From assembly GCA_018662075.1 (NCBI GenBank), contig JABJGX010000023.1, forward strand, positions 1 to 41,018: a stretch of DNA of 41,018 bases, read 5' to 3'. A program made the translations under genes and the position numbers. Shown piece by piece: positions 32,001 through 40,400 of this stretch (position 1 is its first letter; every line of letters begins with the position of its first letter). Source of the DNA: Candidatus Peregrinibacteria bacterium. Lineage in GTDB: Bacteria > Patescibacteriota > Gracilibacteria > Peribacterales > Peribacteraceae. The notes under the pieces are model-generated. The model worked only from the letters and a program-made list of their open reading frames with translations. It ran no database searches and had not been told where the DNA came from.

Positions 32001-32594
32001 CTATTTGTAGAGTGGGCTGATCTGAGCGAATCCGTAGAGTCTTTCGAGCTCTGTATCGAAGAGTACGAGTGATCGGTACTTGATAGGCTCCTCTATTCCG
32101 ACGACTTCGTATCGACCAGTACCAAGGTTGCTACGCATGAGGCCGAGGTCTATTGCGCTTTCGTCTGGGAATTCTACGTCACGTGGGTCAACGACCGTAG
32201 AGAGGTAGAAGTGCAAGGACGGTCCTGGTGCAGATGCAAAGTCTGGTGCGAGGAACAAAGAGTTACCACTGTAGAGAACCTCACCAGCTGTGAATTCGGT
32301 AATTGGAGTGAACGATCCCTTTGACCCTTTACGCTGATCAACTCGTGCCTTCTGAGCAACTTTGAGCCAGCTTTCTTTTGTCTTATCAATAATTTTCATT
32401 TTTGCCTCATCCTTAATAATAGGATCTTCATAAATTTCGAGTTCTACCATTGTATCCACCATCGATTCAGAATAGCGTTCTGCAAAGAGGGGATTTTCTA
32501 GGAGGTAACTAAGCTCTTGCTCCTTGCTTGTATTTGCATTTTGACATGCAGTTAGAGCGAGTAGAGCCATTGATGCAATGATTGTTTTTTTCAT
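32001..32594 (-). CDS. DM13-domain lipoprotein
   Basis: 197 residues. The signal peptide ends in the lipobox LTAC (Cys17). After a helical segment (about 25-90) comes a DM13-like domain (about 98-195): FTAGEVLYSGNSLFLAP, GPSLHFYLS, a LGLMRSNLGTGRYEV stretch and YRSLVLFDTELERLYGFAQI. DM13 domains are small beta-sandwich modules proposed to act in extracellular redox chemistry; here the Cys sometimes seen before the final strand is absent (LFDTEL). Role unknown. TATACT lies only 2 nt before the ATG, so the true promoter or start is unclear; the MKK start is supported by the signal peptide. Stop TAG. Confidence 0.82.
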   Translation of the reverse strand: MKKTIIASMALLALTACQNANTSKEQELSYLLENPLFAERYSESMVDTMVELEIYEDPIIKDEAKMKIIDKTKESWLKVAQKARVDQRKGSKGSFTPITEFTAGEVLYSGNSLFLAPDFASAPGPSLHFYLSTVVDPRDVEFPDESAIDLGLMRSNLGTGRYEVVGIEEPIKYRSLVLFDTELERLYGFAQISPLYK

Positions 32595-32663
32595 AAAGTA
32601 TAAAGAGAAGTAACTGAAATGCTATTGTAGTGATATTTTAGCCTTCTACAAGGTAAATAGGTG

Positions 32664-34730
32664 TTAGTTAAGAGAGGTCATTGGGCCGACAGATGCATAA
32701 TTTAGACCTTGAGACTCGAGTGCATAGGCTGCACGTGTCAGCTTTCCTCGTAGATTGTTCGCTACATTTTCATATTCACCAGCAGATACACCTTGGACAA
32801 TCAGGTTGCTCCAGTACCAAAAATTGTAGTTATCTTTATTATTATTTGCTGTTTGAGCAATCAGAGATGCTTCGGATGAGCTTGTGCAGATGTTCTGTGC
32901 CTTGTTAGGCTCTTCGTTGATTGCAGGCTTTTGATGTCCATCGACAAGGTTATTTTCGATTCTGTTTCCATGCCCGACCCCTGGTCTGAGTGTTTCGACG
33001 GTTTCCTCGCGAGCGGTTTCTCGTACAGACCCAAGGTCTCGTGGTAAGTATCCTCTATCTAGTGACCATTGTACGTTGTAGATAAGAACGCCAATCGTAC
33101 GAACACTTCCTGCATTTTGGCTCAGGGCATTTTCGTAAAATGGTCGTATAGGAGCTGGAAGTTGGCTCAGGCAAGAGTCGATTTCTTTCTTTGCTTCTAT
33201 GGCAGATTTCATATCGATACCAGTACCACTCTCTCCTTCTTCTGATGAAGAGCTAAAGGTTTTTAGGTACCTCTTCATAGATTCCAGTTCACTGACCTGA
33301 TGTTCTGTGATGGCCATTGGGGAAGCGAGTGCGAGAAATGCTTCTGCCTCGTCCCAATTTTCACTATCAAGAGCATGTCGAATTTTTCCTTTGATATCCT
33401 TAAAAGAGGAGTGTTCTTCGGGCGCGTCTTCTACTCCTACTCTACTTTCTGTTTCTTCTACATAACTTTTACGCTGTGCAAATGTAAGAGAGAGGAACGA
33501 TGTCTCGCTTAGCCTTGTGAGCCCTTGAGGAACGCGACCCTTTGTCATTTTTGATTCGAGGACATCAAACCGGAACCGCACTTTGGACCATTCTTTCACA
33601 AAGTTTTTTACTTCTTTCACAGAGCGGTCTCGCTCCATCATGTGTGCGACTAAGTATCCTGTATTGTTGTAACTGACGTACTTTGCCTGGGCTGCAGCAT
33701 CTATGACTGTTTTGATCTCCGAGTGGAGAGTCTCTTTTCCTTCTGCCTTTGCAACGACTGCGTTTTGTACTTCTTGGACAATGTTTACCTTTTTGTCATA
33801 GTGAAGAGCGAGGAATTTTTTTGGATCCTGAAAGAGTGCAATGTCTGCAACATCGTTTTTTTCTAAGGTTGCAGCGATAGGGTTGCCTTGGAGTTTTTGA
33901 TACTCTGTGTGAATCTTTTTCCAACTAGCGACGTAGGATGGAAATTGGCGCTTCACAAAGTACTCTCTCGCCTTTGGGTTTATAGAAGGGTCGTTGAAGC
34001 GAGCGATCCATTTTTTCTTTGAGTCTGCAGAGATGTATGTGCCAACAGCGCTATCAAGCTCTTTACTTAAACTTGCAAAGAGACTCTGCTCTCCATCTAC
34101 AATAGGAAGCGCTGACAGGACGTTTGTGATGAGCGCTTGCCTTTGAGGGAAAGTCAGGCTGTTTTGGAATTCATCTTTATTGCTTAGCTTTCCACACATC
34201 TCTTTAATCTTTGAATCGTTTGATTTACTTAACACAGAGAAGCGTGGGTCGTTTAAGGCTGTGTCTCTTTGCACAGAAACTCTGCGCCGCTCTGCAAGAT
34301 ACGTCGGGAGCGTTGTGTTTATAGCAGATTTCTTTTCATCGGAGTGACGGTTTCCGTCACGGATCCAGCCCATCCATGATGCGTATGATTTTTCTGAAAT
34401 TACTTTATCACCGAGGGCATTTTTAAGAGGACCTTCTACTTCATTGTGATACATCTGTAGATTTTCTGCCTTACGCTGCTCTGCACTTTCACTTAGATAG
34501 GAATCGATAAGAGGGCCCCACTGTGCACCATGATTTGAAAGAAGTTTTTCCATGTACTGGCGCTGGTCTCTTACCTGACTAGAAGAGAGGAGTCCTGTTT
34601 CTTGGAAATTAATGCTTACAAAATCTTCAAATCCTCTGCGGATATCTGCTGGATTTACCTCACGCATATCTTTAATCTCTTCAGTTTCTTGCCGGTTTGA
34701 GGTAGAAATGGAAGGTTCCTTATTTGCCAT
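32664..34730 (-). CDS. Large soluble helical protein of unknown function
   Basis: 688 residues without signal peptide or clear membrane segment. It is predominantly helical and charged, with repeated Trp-containing helices (YASWMGWIRDG, KWIARFNDPSI, VASWKKIHTEYQKL). The last ~60 residues include NNKDNYNFWYWSNLIVQGVSAGEYENVANNL in two adjoining parts and end GPMTSLN. I recognise no domain. It could be a scaffold or a lineage-specific factor; the codon pattern is like that of its neighbours. TACAAT (34739-34744 complement) lies 8 nt before the ATG and no Shine-Dalgarno is present. It is divergent from dcd with 97 nt between the starts. Confidence 0.75.
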   Translation of the reverse strand: MANKEPSISTSNRQETEEIKDMREVNPADIRRGFEDFVSINFQETGLLSSSQVRDQRQYMEKLLSNHGAQWGPLIDSYLSESAEQRKAENLQMYHNEVEGPLKNALGDKVISEKSYASWMGWIRDGNRHSDEKKSAINTTLPTYLAERRRVSVQRDTALNDPRFSVLSKSNDSKIKEMCGKLSNKDEFQNSLTFPQRQALITNVLSALPIVDGEQSLFASLSKELDSAVGTYISADSKKKWIARFNDPSINPKAREYFVKRQFPSYVASWKKIHTEYQKLQGNPIAATLEKNDVADIALFQDPKKFLALHYDKKVNIVQEVQNAVVAKAEGKETLHSEIKTVIDAAAQAKYVSYNNTGYLVAHMMERDRSVKEVKNFVKEWSKVRFRFDVLESKMTKGRVPQGLTRLSETSFLSLTFAQRKSYVEETESRVGVEDAPEEHSSFKDIKGKIRHALDSENWDEAEAFLALASPMAITEHQVSELESMKRYLKTFSSSSEEGESGTGIDMKSAIEAKKEIDSCLSQLPAPIRPFYENALSQNAGSVRTIGVLIYNVQWSLDRGYLPRDLGSVRETAREETVETLRPGVGHGNRIENNLVDGHQKPAINEEPNKAQNICTSSSEASLIAQTANNNKDNYNFWYWSNLIVQGVSAGEYENVANNLRGKLTRAAYALESQGLNYASVGPMTSLN

Positions 34731-34827
34731 GTGTAGGCATTGTAGAGAGGTGATTTACTATAGCAATTTGATTCTCAAAGATTTATGGTACCATCACTAT
34801 CCTTACACGTATTTTCCAAGCGAACAC

Positions 34828-35454
34828 ATGATTCTTTCAGACAGAGATATCAAGCAGAGTATTACCGATGGCCGTATTATTGTTGAGTCCAATCAGAAAG
34901 AGCTCTTTCGGTATATTCATGCTTCATCTATGGACTTTAGGCTCGGCAATACCTTCAAGCTCTACGAGCATAGTAAGTTTGCAGTACTCGACCCTATGAA
35001 CCCAGAATCATTTGCAGGAAACATGCGTACGATCACTGTGGCTGATGGAGATTCTTTTATTGTGCAGCCAGGGGAGTTTGTTCTCGGTGTTACACAGGAA
35101 AAGATCACACTGCCAGATGATTTGGTCGCAAGAGTAGAAGGAAGGAGCAGTCTTGGGCGTCTTGGTATTATAGTTCATTCAACAGCAGGATTCGTAGATC
35201 CTGGTTTCTCTGGAACTATTACACTTGAAATTTCGAACCTTAACCGTCTCCCAGTAGCGTTGTATCCTGGAATGCGTGTGTGCCAGTTGGCCTTCGAGAA
35301 GATGACCTCAGCAGCTGATACGCCGTATCACAGCAAGCCATTTAGTAAGTATCAAGGACAGGTGCTTCCAGAGGAGAGTCGGTTGTCTATCGACCCTGAA
35401 TTTGCCAAGACTGCTAAGGAACTGCCTCTAAACCAGGAAGTAGTCGTTGGGTAA
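34828..35454 (+). CDS. dcd: dCTP deaminase
   Basis: 208 residues of the dUTPase-fold family; it deaminates dCTP to dUTP (or directly to dUMP in the bifunctional type), supplying thymidylate synthesis. The N terminus MILSDRDIKQSITDGRI is canonical. EGRSSLGRLGI (104-114) binds the triphosphate, and HSTAGFVDPGFSGTITLE (117-134) carries the catalytic Glu134. SKYQGQ near the C terminus is the nucleotide-closing motif. The ATG at 34828 is chosen; a much longer frame upstream runs antisense to the neighbouring gene. Whether the enzyme also cleaves dUTP cannot be decided by eye. Confidence 0.95.
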   Translation: MILSDRDIKQSITDGRIIVESNQKELFRYIHASSMDFRLGNTFKLYEHSKFAVLDPMNPESFAGNMRTITVADGDSFIVQPGEFVLGVTQEKITLPDDLVARVEGRSSLGRLGIIVHSTAGFVDPGFSGTITLEISNLNRLPVALYPGMRVCQLAFEKMTSAADTPYHSKPFSKYQGQVLPEESRLSIDPEFAKTAKELPLNQEVVVG

Positions 35455-35669
35455 TACTGAGAAACTAAGGTCTAAGACCCTTGATATTAATGCATGAATA
35501 TGGTATTTAAAGGCCTTCGCTTGGCTTATCTAAGCGAAGATTTGGTCTTTGACAGTATCGAATCATATTCAAAACTTCAGAGGTTGCTGTAAGTATATTT
35601 TGTATGTTTTCAGCAGCTTCTGAGGTGTTCTCAGATGTGCATCAACTAGATGATGATAGGAGTGAGTAA
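35455..35669. other. Spacer upstream of nhaA with two hairpins
   Basis: 215 nt. CTTCGCTT (35515-35522) pairs with AAGCGAAG (35532-35539). A longer imperfect inverted repeat lies between CAGAGGTTGCTG (about 35578) and CAGCAGCTTCTG (about 35610). The end carries the nhaA Shine-Dalgarno. The first hairpin may end the dcd transcript, though no U-run follows; the second may belong to the transferred nhaA unit. Confidence 0.4.
35658..35662 (+). promoter_or_regulatory. Shine-Dalgarno of nhaA
   Basis: AGGAG ends 7 nt before the nhaA ATG, an ideal position. It is the only clear Shine-Dalgarno I noticed next to a start codon in this window and is one reason to view nhaA as acquired. Confidence 0.75.
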
Positions 35670-36959
35670 ATGAAACAACGAACCAGTGGCCTGCAGAAGG
35701 CTTCGCAGTGGCTTCTGGCAGATAGTCGGTTGCTTATCGCGGGGTCAGTTATTGCGCTTGTTTGGGCGCACGTGGATTTCTTCGGGGGCACTCATACCCT
35801 CGAGCACTTCACACACTTTGAAGTTGGACAGCTGTTTGCAGAACCTGCAGCTGATGCAGAACACTCGCCTCATGGCATGACCGTTCATGTTCTGATCGGT
35901 ATGGCGATGGCTTTCTTCTTCGGCATTGCTGGGGCGGAAGTGAAGGAGTCGACGCTTAAAGGTGGAGATTTAAACCCTCCATCGAAAGCGGCAGTTCCAT
36001 TGTTTGCAACAGCTGGAGGAATCTTGGGTCCCATTGGGGTTTACCTCTTTCTGGCAGTTGTTACAGGAAAAATTGCTCTCTACGCCAATGGTTGGGCTAT
36101 TCCGACCGCCACCGATATTGCCTTTTCGTATTACTTCGGCAACATGATCTTTGGCAAGGGCTCTGCCCCTGTGAAGTTCCTGTTACTGCTTGCGATTGCA
36201 GATGATGCAGTAGGACTGGTTATTATCGCCTTCGGCTTCACCGACTTTGCGCAAATTCACTTGTTGTGGATGTTGCTCCCTGTCGTTGCTGTTGTTCTGA
36301 CAATCGTAACCGCAAAGCTCCTGCAAGGGCATAAGAACCACAGCCATTGGCTGTATTTTCCGTTCATGGCTATCAGCTTGTATGGTTTCTATCGTACGGG
36401 AGTGGAGCCTGCTCTCGCATTTGTTCCAATCGTGTGGTTCATGCCGCATGCACAGACAGACCTTGGACTCTTCGCACATGGAGAATCTGAACGAGATGAT
36501 ACATTGAACCAGTTCGAGCACTTTTGGAAGCCGTGGGTAGAGGGGATACTTTTCTTCTTTGCTCTGACAAATGTTGGGGTGCCACTTGCGGGTATTGGTG
36601 TCGGGACACTGCTCGTTGCAGTTGCGCTGATCCTTGGTAAACCTCTCGGCGTATTGGTTTGCACATGGCTTGCGGTGAGGGTCTTTGGCCTTCGCCTTCC
36701 TGACGGGATGAACTATAAGATGGTGACCTGTATCGGAATGATTGCCGGTATCGGATTCACGGTGGCATTGTTTGTCGCTGTGAAAGCATTCGGCTCTCCC
36801 GAGTATGCAATGCAACTGCCTGAGGCAAAGCTGGGCGCACTGTTCAGTTTCCTCGCAGCTCCGCTGGCCATCTGGTATGCGCGAGCAGCTGGTATTAAAC
36901 CAGCGGATACCCCTGAGCAACCTGAGCAGGTCATTGAGTTGGAAACTCAGCCTGTCTGA
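35670..36959 (+). CDS. nhaA: Na+/H+ antiporter NhaA
   Basis: 429 residues with about 11-12 membrane helices. NhaA exchanges internal Na+ for external H+ and controls pH and salt tolerance. The ion-binding Asp pair lies in LLLLAIADDAVGLVIIA (E. coli Asp163/Asp164 region), and TATDIAFSYYFG is the preceding helix; GTTLLVAVAL-like helices and MVTCIGMIAGIGFTVALFV follow near residues 350-368. It is longer than E. coli NhaA (388) through N-terminal and loop additions. It stands out from its neighbours: clear Shine-Dalgarno, TGA stop, a strong Rho-independent terminator, and visibly more GC-rich codons (CTG, GCC, GGC). These point to horizontal acquisition. Confidence 0.95.
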   Translation: MKQRTSGLQKASQWLLADSRLLIAGSVIALVWAHVDFFGGTHTLEHFTHFEVGQLFAEPAADAEHSPHGMTVHVLIGMAMAFFFGIAGAEVKESTLKGGDLNPPSKAAVPLFATAGGILGPIGVYLFLAVVTGKIALYANGWAIPTATDIAFSYYFGNMIFGKGSAPVKFLLLLAIADDAVGLVIIAFGFTDFAQIHLLWMLLPVVAVVLTIVTAKLLQGHKNHSHWLYFPFMAISLYGFYRTGVEPALAFVPIVWFMPHAQTDLGLFAHGESERDDTLNQFEHFWKPWVEGILFFFALTNVGVPLAGIGVGTLLVAVALILGKPLGVLVCTWLAVRVFGLRLPDGMNYKMVTCIGMIAGIGFTVALFVAVKAFGSPEYAMQLPEAKLGALFSFLAAPLAIWYARAAGIKPADTPEQPEQVIELETQPV

Positions 36960-36983
36960 CAATGATTCGGTCGAAAACCTACG

Positions 36984-37018
36984 AACCGCTACTCCTTTAT
37001 TGGGGTGGCGGTTTTTTT
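36984..37018 (+). terminator. Strong intrinsic terminator of nhaA
   Basis: A 12-bp stem, AACCGCTACTCC (36984-36995) with GGGGTGGCGGTT (37002-37013), includes two G-U pairs, with the 6-nt loop TTTATT, followed by T's to 37018. Textbook Rho-independent form. Confidence 0.92.
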
Positions 37019-37040
37019 CAATGCGTATTACGGTGTATCT

Positions 37041-38483
37041 ATGAATGACGCAAAAAAGCATCAGTGGATTCTTATCATCCTGACACTTGCGATAGTTGTT
37101 GCTGTCGCTGGTTTGCTTGCACGGTGTTACTACGAACTGTCGGGAGTGATGTATGGAGATACAATGATTTTTCAGACAGTGGGCAGGGGAATGCTCAATG
37201 GACTGAAACCATATAGCGGTCTCTTTGAAACAAAACCACCAGGGATATTTATGATGCATGCACTATCGCTATGGTTATTTGATAGTCAGCTTCTTGTAAA
37301 AATATTGCAGGTATTGGCATTACTCACAATCCCAGTGATGGTCTTTATTCCTGCTGTACATTTTATGTCTGAGCGTTCAGCAAAGCAGCGACAGGTGCTG
37401 ACACTGACGTCTATACTTTTTGGTATTGTGCTTGCCCTGTATACAGGGGACCAAGCGGGTATGGGACTTACGGAAAGTTACGGAGTAGCGGCGGTTCTTT
37501 TGTATCTCTTTTTCTTATGTCGTCCAAAGCCAAACATACTTCTTCTTGGTGTTTTTATACTGATTGCAGTGGGACTAAAAGAGCCATTCCTACTTATTAT
37601 TCTTTCGTGTGTGCTTTTACTTAAGAAAAACCTCCTTCATGCATTTGTGTATCCACTACTTGTTGCAGTTTTTATGGGTTTGAGCATCTTGTTTGCACTT
37701 GGATACCTAGAACCATTTTTCTCTGTATACCTTCCGCATATGTTTGGTTTTCATGTATACCAACATAATGTACCTCTTCCGATTCGTGCACTTGAAGTGT
37801 GGCGCACATTTATAAATATAGGTGCGTATTCATGGTGGCTTGCCGGCTGCATTACCGTGCTATGGATTTCATCATTTTCTCGAGCAACAGCTCTACGATT
37901 GCTTACTGCGTCGTACCTTTTCTTTCTTGCAATTGCAGTTGGAGGGGATTTTTACGGTCATCACTTTGTCTTTGCTGTGCCATGTTATGTTGTGATGTAT
38001 TGGCTACTCCTTCAAGGGGTTGAGCGTTCTCGTTGGTGGATAAAAGTATTCGCACTCCTTCTTGTGTTGTCAGTTTTTCAGACACGCTTTATTTATCACA
38101 TTGATGAATGGCATCGAACAGAGGCTGACCATAAAGCAGTGGCCTCTGTAATAGATTCCGTTATGGATGATTGCGGATATGACCGGTATATTCAAATGAT
38201 TGCGAGAGGAGGAGGACCATATGCGTACACAAAACATAGTCCAGCAGGTCCGATATTTGTTCATTATTCACGCTTTATTGGTGGATCTCCGATGTATCAA
38301 TCGGCATATATTTCTGCACTTCAGAATGCTCCCTTAGCTTTTGTTCTTGATATTGATGAATCAAATTTCACGGACATAGCAAAGGAAATGATCAGAGAAA
38401 ACTTTTCTGAAAATGCTCCAGCATGTGCAGGGGAAGATTTTGTCCAGCCGTCTCCATACCATCTGCTCTTCCGCCTGGAATAG
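37041..38483 (+). CDS. Multi-pass membrane glycosyltransferase (GT-C, PMT/ArnT-like)
   Basis: 480 residues with about 10-12 hydrophobic helices. After the first helix (about 12-30) the outer loop reads GVMYGDTMIFQTVGRGMLNG and then PYSGLFETKPPGIFMMHAL, the pattern of lipid-linked GT-C enzymes (family 39/83), where the Asp in YGD is the likely catalytic residue and KPPG is characteristic. It would move a sugar from a polyprenyl-phosphate carrier to a protein or glycan outside the membrane. A start at 37005 was rejected because it lies inside the nhaA terminator. The next gene encodes a secreted SLH protein, a possible substrate, though this is only proximity. Confidence 0.8.
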   Translation: MNDAKKHQWILIILTLAIVVAVAGLLARCYYELSGVMYGDTMIFQTVGRGMLNGLKPYSGLFETKPPGIFMMHALSLWLFDSQLLVKILQVLALLTIPVMVFIPAVHFMSERSAKQRQVLTLTSILFGIVLALYTGDQAGMGLTESYGVAAVLLYLFFLCRPKPNILLLGVFILIAVGLKEPFLLIILSCVLLLKKNLLHAFVYPLLVAVFMGLSILFALGYLEPFFSVYLPHMFGFHVYQHNVPLPIRALEVWRTFINIGAYSWWLAGCITVLWISSFSRATALRLLTASYLFFLAIAVGGDFYGHHFVFAVPCYVVMYWLLLQGVERSRWWIKVFALLLVLSVFQTRFIYHIDEWHRTEADHKAVASVIDSVMDDCGYDRYIQMIARGGGPYAYTKHSPAGPIFVHYSRFIGGSPMYQSAYISALQNAPLAFVLDIDESNFTDIAKEMIRENFSENAPACAGEDFVQPSPYHLLFRLE

Positions 38484-38505
38484 GGAATATGATAGGATGT
38501 GTAGT

Positions 38506-39672
38506 ATGAAAAAACTCAATGCAGGAACCGCAATTATTGCTACCCTATTTATTGTTAGTGGAGCCATTTACGCCGGTAGTTGGCAGGCATCTTTATCAAA
38601 CTCGCAGGAAGACTGGGATGGAACGTATGATTCATATGACCAAGATTATAATTATCAGTCTTGTGGAGATGGTATGTGTGATAGTGATGAAGATGAGTAT
38701 TCATGTGATATAGATTGCGGCACGCCGTGTTATACCGTTGATTGTGCAGCTCCGCCTGAAGGATGCTGGTACGAGAACCCAGAGTTTGACCGTGAGTGCC
38801 AGGTATCGTGTGGACGGATGAAGTGTAAAGAGAAAGAAATAGAGAAGTTCGACTGTAATCCTATTGTGTGTGAGGACGGCAGAGGGCATCCGCGTTGTAC
38901 ACCAGAGGGCCATCCTATTAACTACTTTGTCGATCCATGTTTCAAATCATCAGCTCCTGAGATGTGCTTTTATAATGATCGTAAGTATGAAATAGGTGAG
39001 AAGTTTAAAGATGCTGACGATTGTAATACGTGTTACTGCGATGATGGTGGGAATGTCTCGTGTACAGAAATGTATTGTGGAGGTAATGATGACTCTAATA
39101 CTGAATATGAGGAAGAGGTTGTGACCGCTCCTCCTGTGATGAATAGATTTAGTGATGTTACGTCACAGACGCTTGAAGGAGAAGCTGCGAATGCATTAGC
39201 AGAAAAGGGTATTATTGGAGGTTTTCCTGACGGAAGTTTTAGAGGGAGCCAGCCTGTGAACAGAGCAGAGGCTGCGAAGTTCTTGTTAATGTCTCGTCTC
39301 GGTGTAAAGAACTCGGCGCTGAACAATGGTCGTTTCACAGATGTACTTGAAGGGGAGTGGTACGTGAAGTACATAGTAACTGCTGCAGACCTTGGTATTA
39401 TCGATGGATATAAAGACGGAACGTTTAGGCCCGCAAATACGGTGAACACTGCAGAATTCTTAAAGATGCTTACCGGTGCGTTCGATCTACCTCAGAACAT
39501 TGAGCATAGTTTCACAGATGTACCAACTGATGCATGGTTTGCGAGGTACGCAGGGGGTGCAGATGCATTTAACTTGTTCCCTGGAGGCTCAGAAGGAAAG
39601 CTTCAGCCAGAGAAATTACTAACAAGGGGGGAAGTTTCTATCGCAATCTATCGCATTCTGAATGCACAATAG
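38506..39672 (+). CDS. Cys-rich S-layer homology protein
   Basis: 388 residues. The signal peptide MKKLNAGTAIIATLFIVSGA ends near residue 24. Then comes an acidic motif CGDGMCDSDEDEYSCDIDCG (about 46-65), like small calcium-binding Cys motifs; a Cys-rich region; and a VWC/antistasin-like module (CFYNDRKYEIGEKFKDAD, then CNTCYCDDGGNVSCTEMYC, about 156-195). Three SLH motifs finish the protein: FSDVTSQTLEGEAANALA...GGFPDGSFRG, FTDVLEGEWYVKYIV...DGYKDGTFRP and FTDVPTDAWFARYAGG...TRGEVSIAIYRI. The start at 38506 gives a proper signal peptide and lies 7 nt after TAGGAT. About 20 cysteines imply reliance on extracellular disulfide formation. Stop TAG. Confidence 0.88.
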   Translation: MKKLNAGTAIIATLFIVSGAIYAGSWQASLSNSQEDWDGTYDSYDQDYNYQSCGDGMCDSDEDEYSCDIDCGTPCYTVDCAAPPEGCWYENPEFDRECQVSCGRMKCKEKEIEKFDCNPIVCEDGRGHPRCTPEGHPINYFVDPCFKSSAPEMCFYNDRKYEIGEKFKDADDCNTCYCDDGGNVSCTEMYCGGNDDSNTEYEEEVVTAPPVMNRFSDVTSQTLEGEAANALAEKGIIGGFPDGSFRGSQPVNRAEAAKFLLMSRLGVKNSALNNGRFTDVLEGEWYVKYIVTAADLGIIDGYKDGTFRPANTVNTAEFLKMLTGAFDLPQNIEHSFTDVPTDAWFARYAGGADAFNLFPGGSEGKLQPEKLLTRGEVSIAIYRILNAQ

Positions 39673-39718
39673 GCCTGTTTTTCCTTTTAAATAAGCCATT
39701 TATCGCTAACATGCCGCC

Positions 39719-40372
39719 ATGTCAATCGCTCCAGACCGTATCCTGTATGAAGATGAACACCTACTCGCTGTAAACAAGCTGAGTGGAGAGCTCGTCGTAA
39801 AAGGAGCTGGTAAGGTGCAAAAGCTACCACTCTTTGATTTCCTTCAAACAGATTACCCAGGCCTTAGGGTTCTTCATCGATTGGACTTCGAGACTTCAGG
39901 AGTCGTGCTTTTTGCAAAAACAAAAGAGGCAGAGGCGAAGGTATTGAACACAAAATTTGAACAATGGGAGAAGACGTACCAATGTCTTGTCATGGGGCGT
40001 ATCAATAGACCAAGTGGTGCTATTCGAAAGAAGCTGCCAGCACGTGGAAGAGGAGTAGTAGATGCGGAAACGCTCTATACAGTTCTCGATCTTTTTGCGA
40101 ATTCATCGTATGTGGAATGCGTAATAACAACCGGTCGTTTTCACCAGATTCGTAAGCACTTTGCAGGAATAGAACATCCTTTGGTTTTAGATAAAGAATA
40201 CGGACATCCAAAGTTTAACCAGCTGTTTAAGCAAGAGCTTGGTTACAATAAGTTCTTTTTGCATTCAACAAGTCTTTCATTCCCACATCCAATAACTGGA
40301 AAAGATATGGTTATCGATGCCCCATTGCCAAAAGCATTTTCAGCTCTTATAAAGAAGTTACGGTCGTTGTAG
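39719..40372 (+). CDS. RluA-family pseudouridine synthase
   Basis: 217 residues, catalytic domain only, with no N-terminal S4 RNA-binding domain. The active-site motif is HRLDFETSGV with catalytic Asp56. Other family stretches: ILYEDEHLLAVNKLSG (8-23), TYQCLVMGRI (about 86-95), VECVITTGRFHQIRKHFA (about 137-154) and a C-terminal LHSTSLSFPHPITG. It isomerises uridine to pseudouridine in rRNA or tRNA; the compact size is closest to RluA/TruC-like enzymes, but the target is undetermined. TAACAT lies exactly 6 nt before the ATG. Stop TAG. Confidence 0.92.
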   Translation: MSIAPDRILYEDEHLLAVNKLSGELVVKGAGKVQKLPLFDFLQTDYPGLRVLHRLDFETSGVVLFAKTKEAEAKVLNTKFEQWEKTYQCLVMGRINRPSGAIRKKLPARGRGVVDAETLYTVLDLFANSSYVECVITTGRFHQIRKHFAGIEHPLVLDKEYGHPKFNQLFKQELGYNKFFLHSTSLSFPHPITGKDMVIDAPLPKAFSALIKKLRSL

Positions 40373-40394
40373 TTCGCAAAGTTTCCGCTACAAT
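40367..40394 (+). promoter_or_regulatory. Predicted leaderless promoter of trpS
   Basis: TTGTAG (40367-40372) and TACAAT (40389-40394) with a 16-bp spacer. The hexamer ends 6 nt before the ATG at 40401, so the mRNA would start at the start codon. Confidence 0.5.
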
Positions 40395-40400
40395 CAGGGC

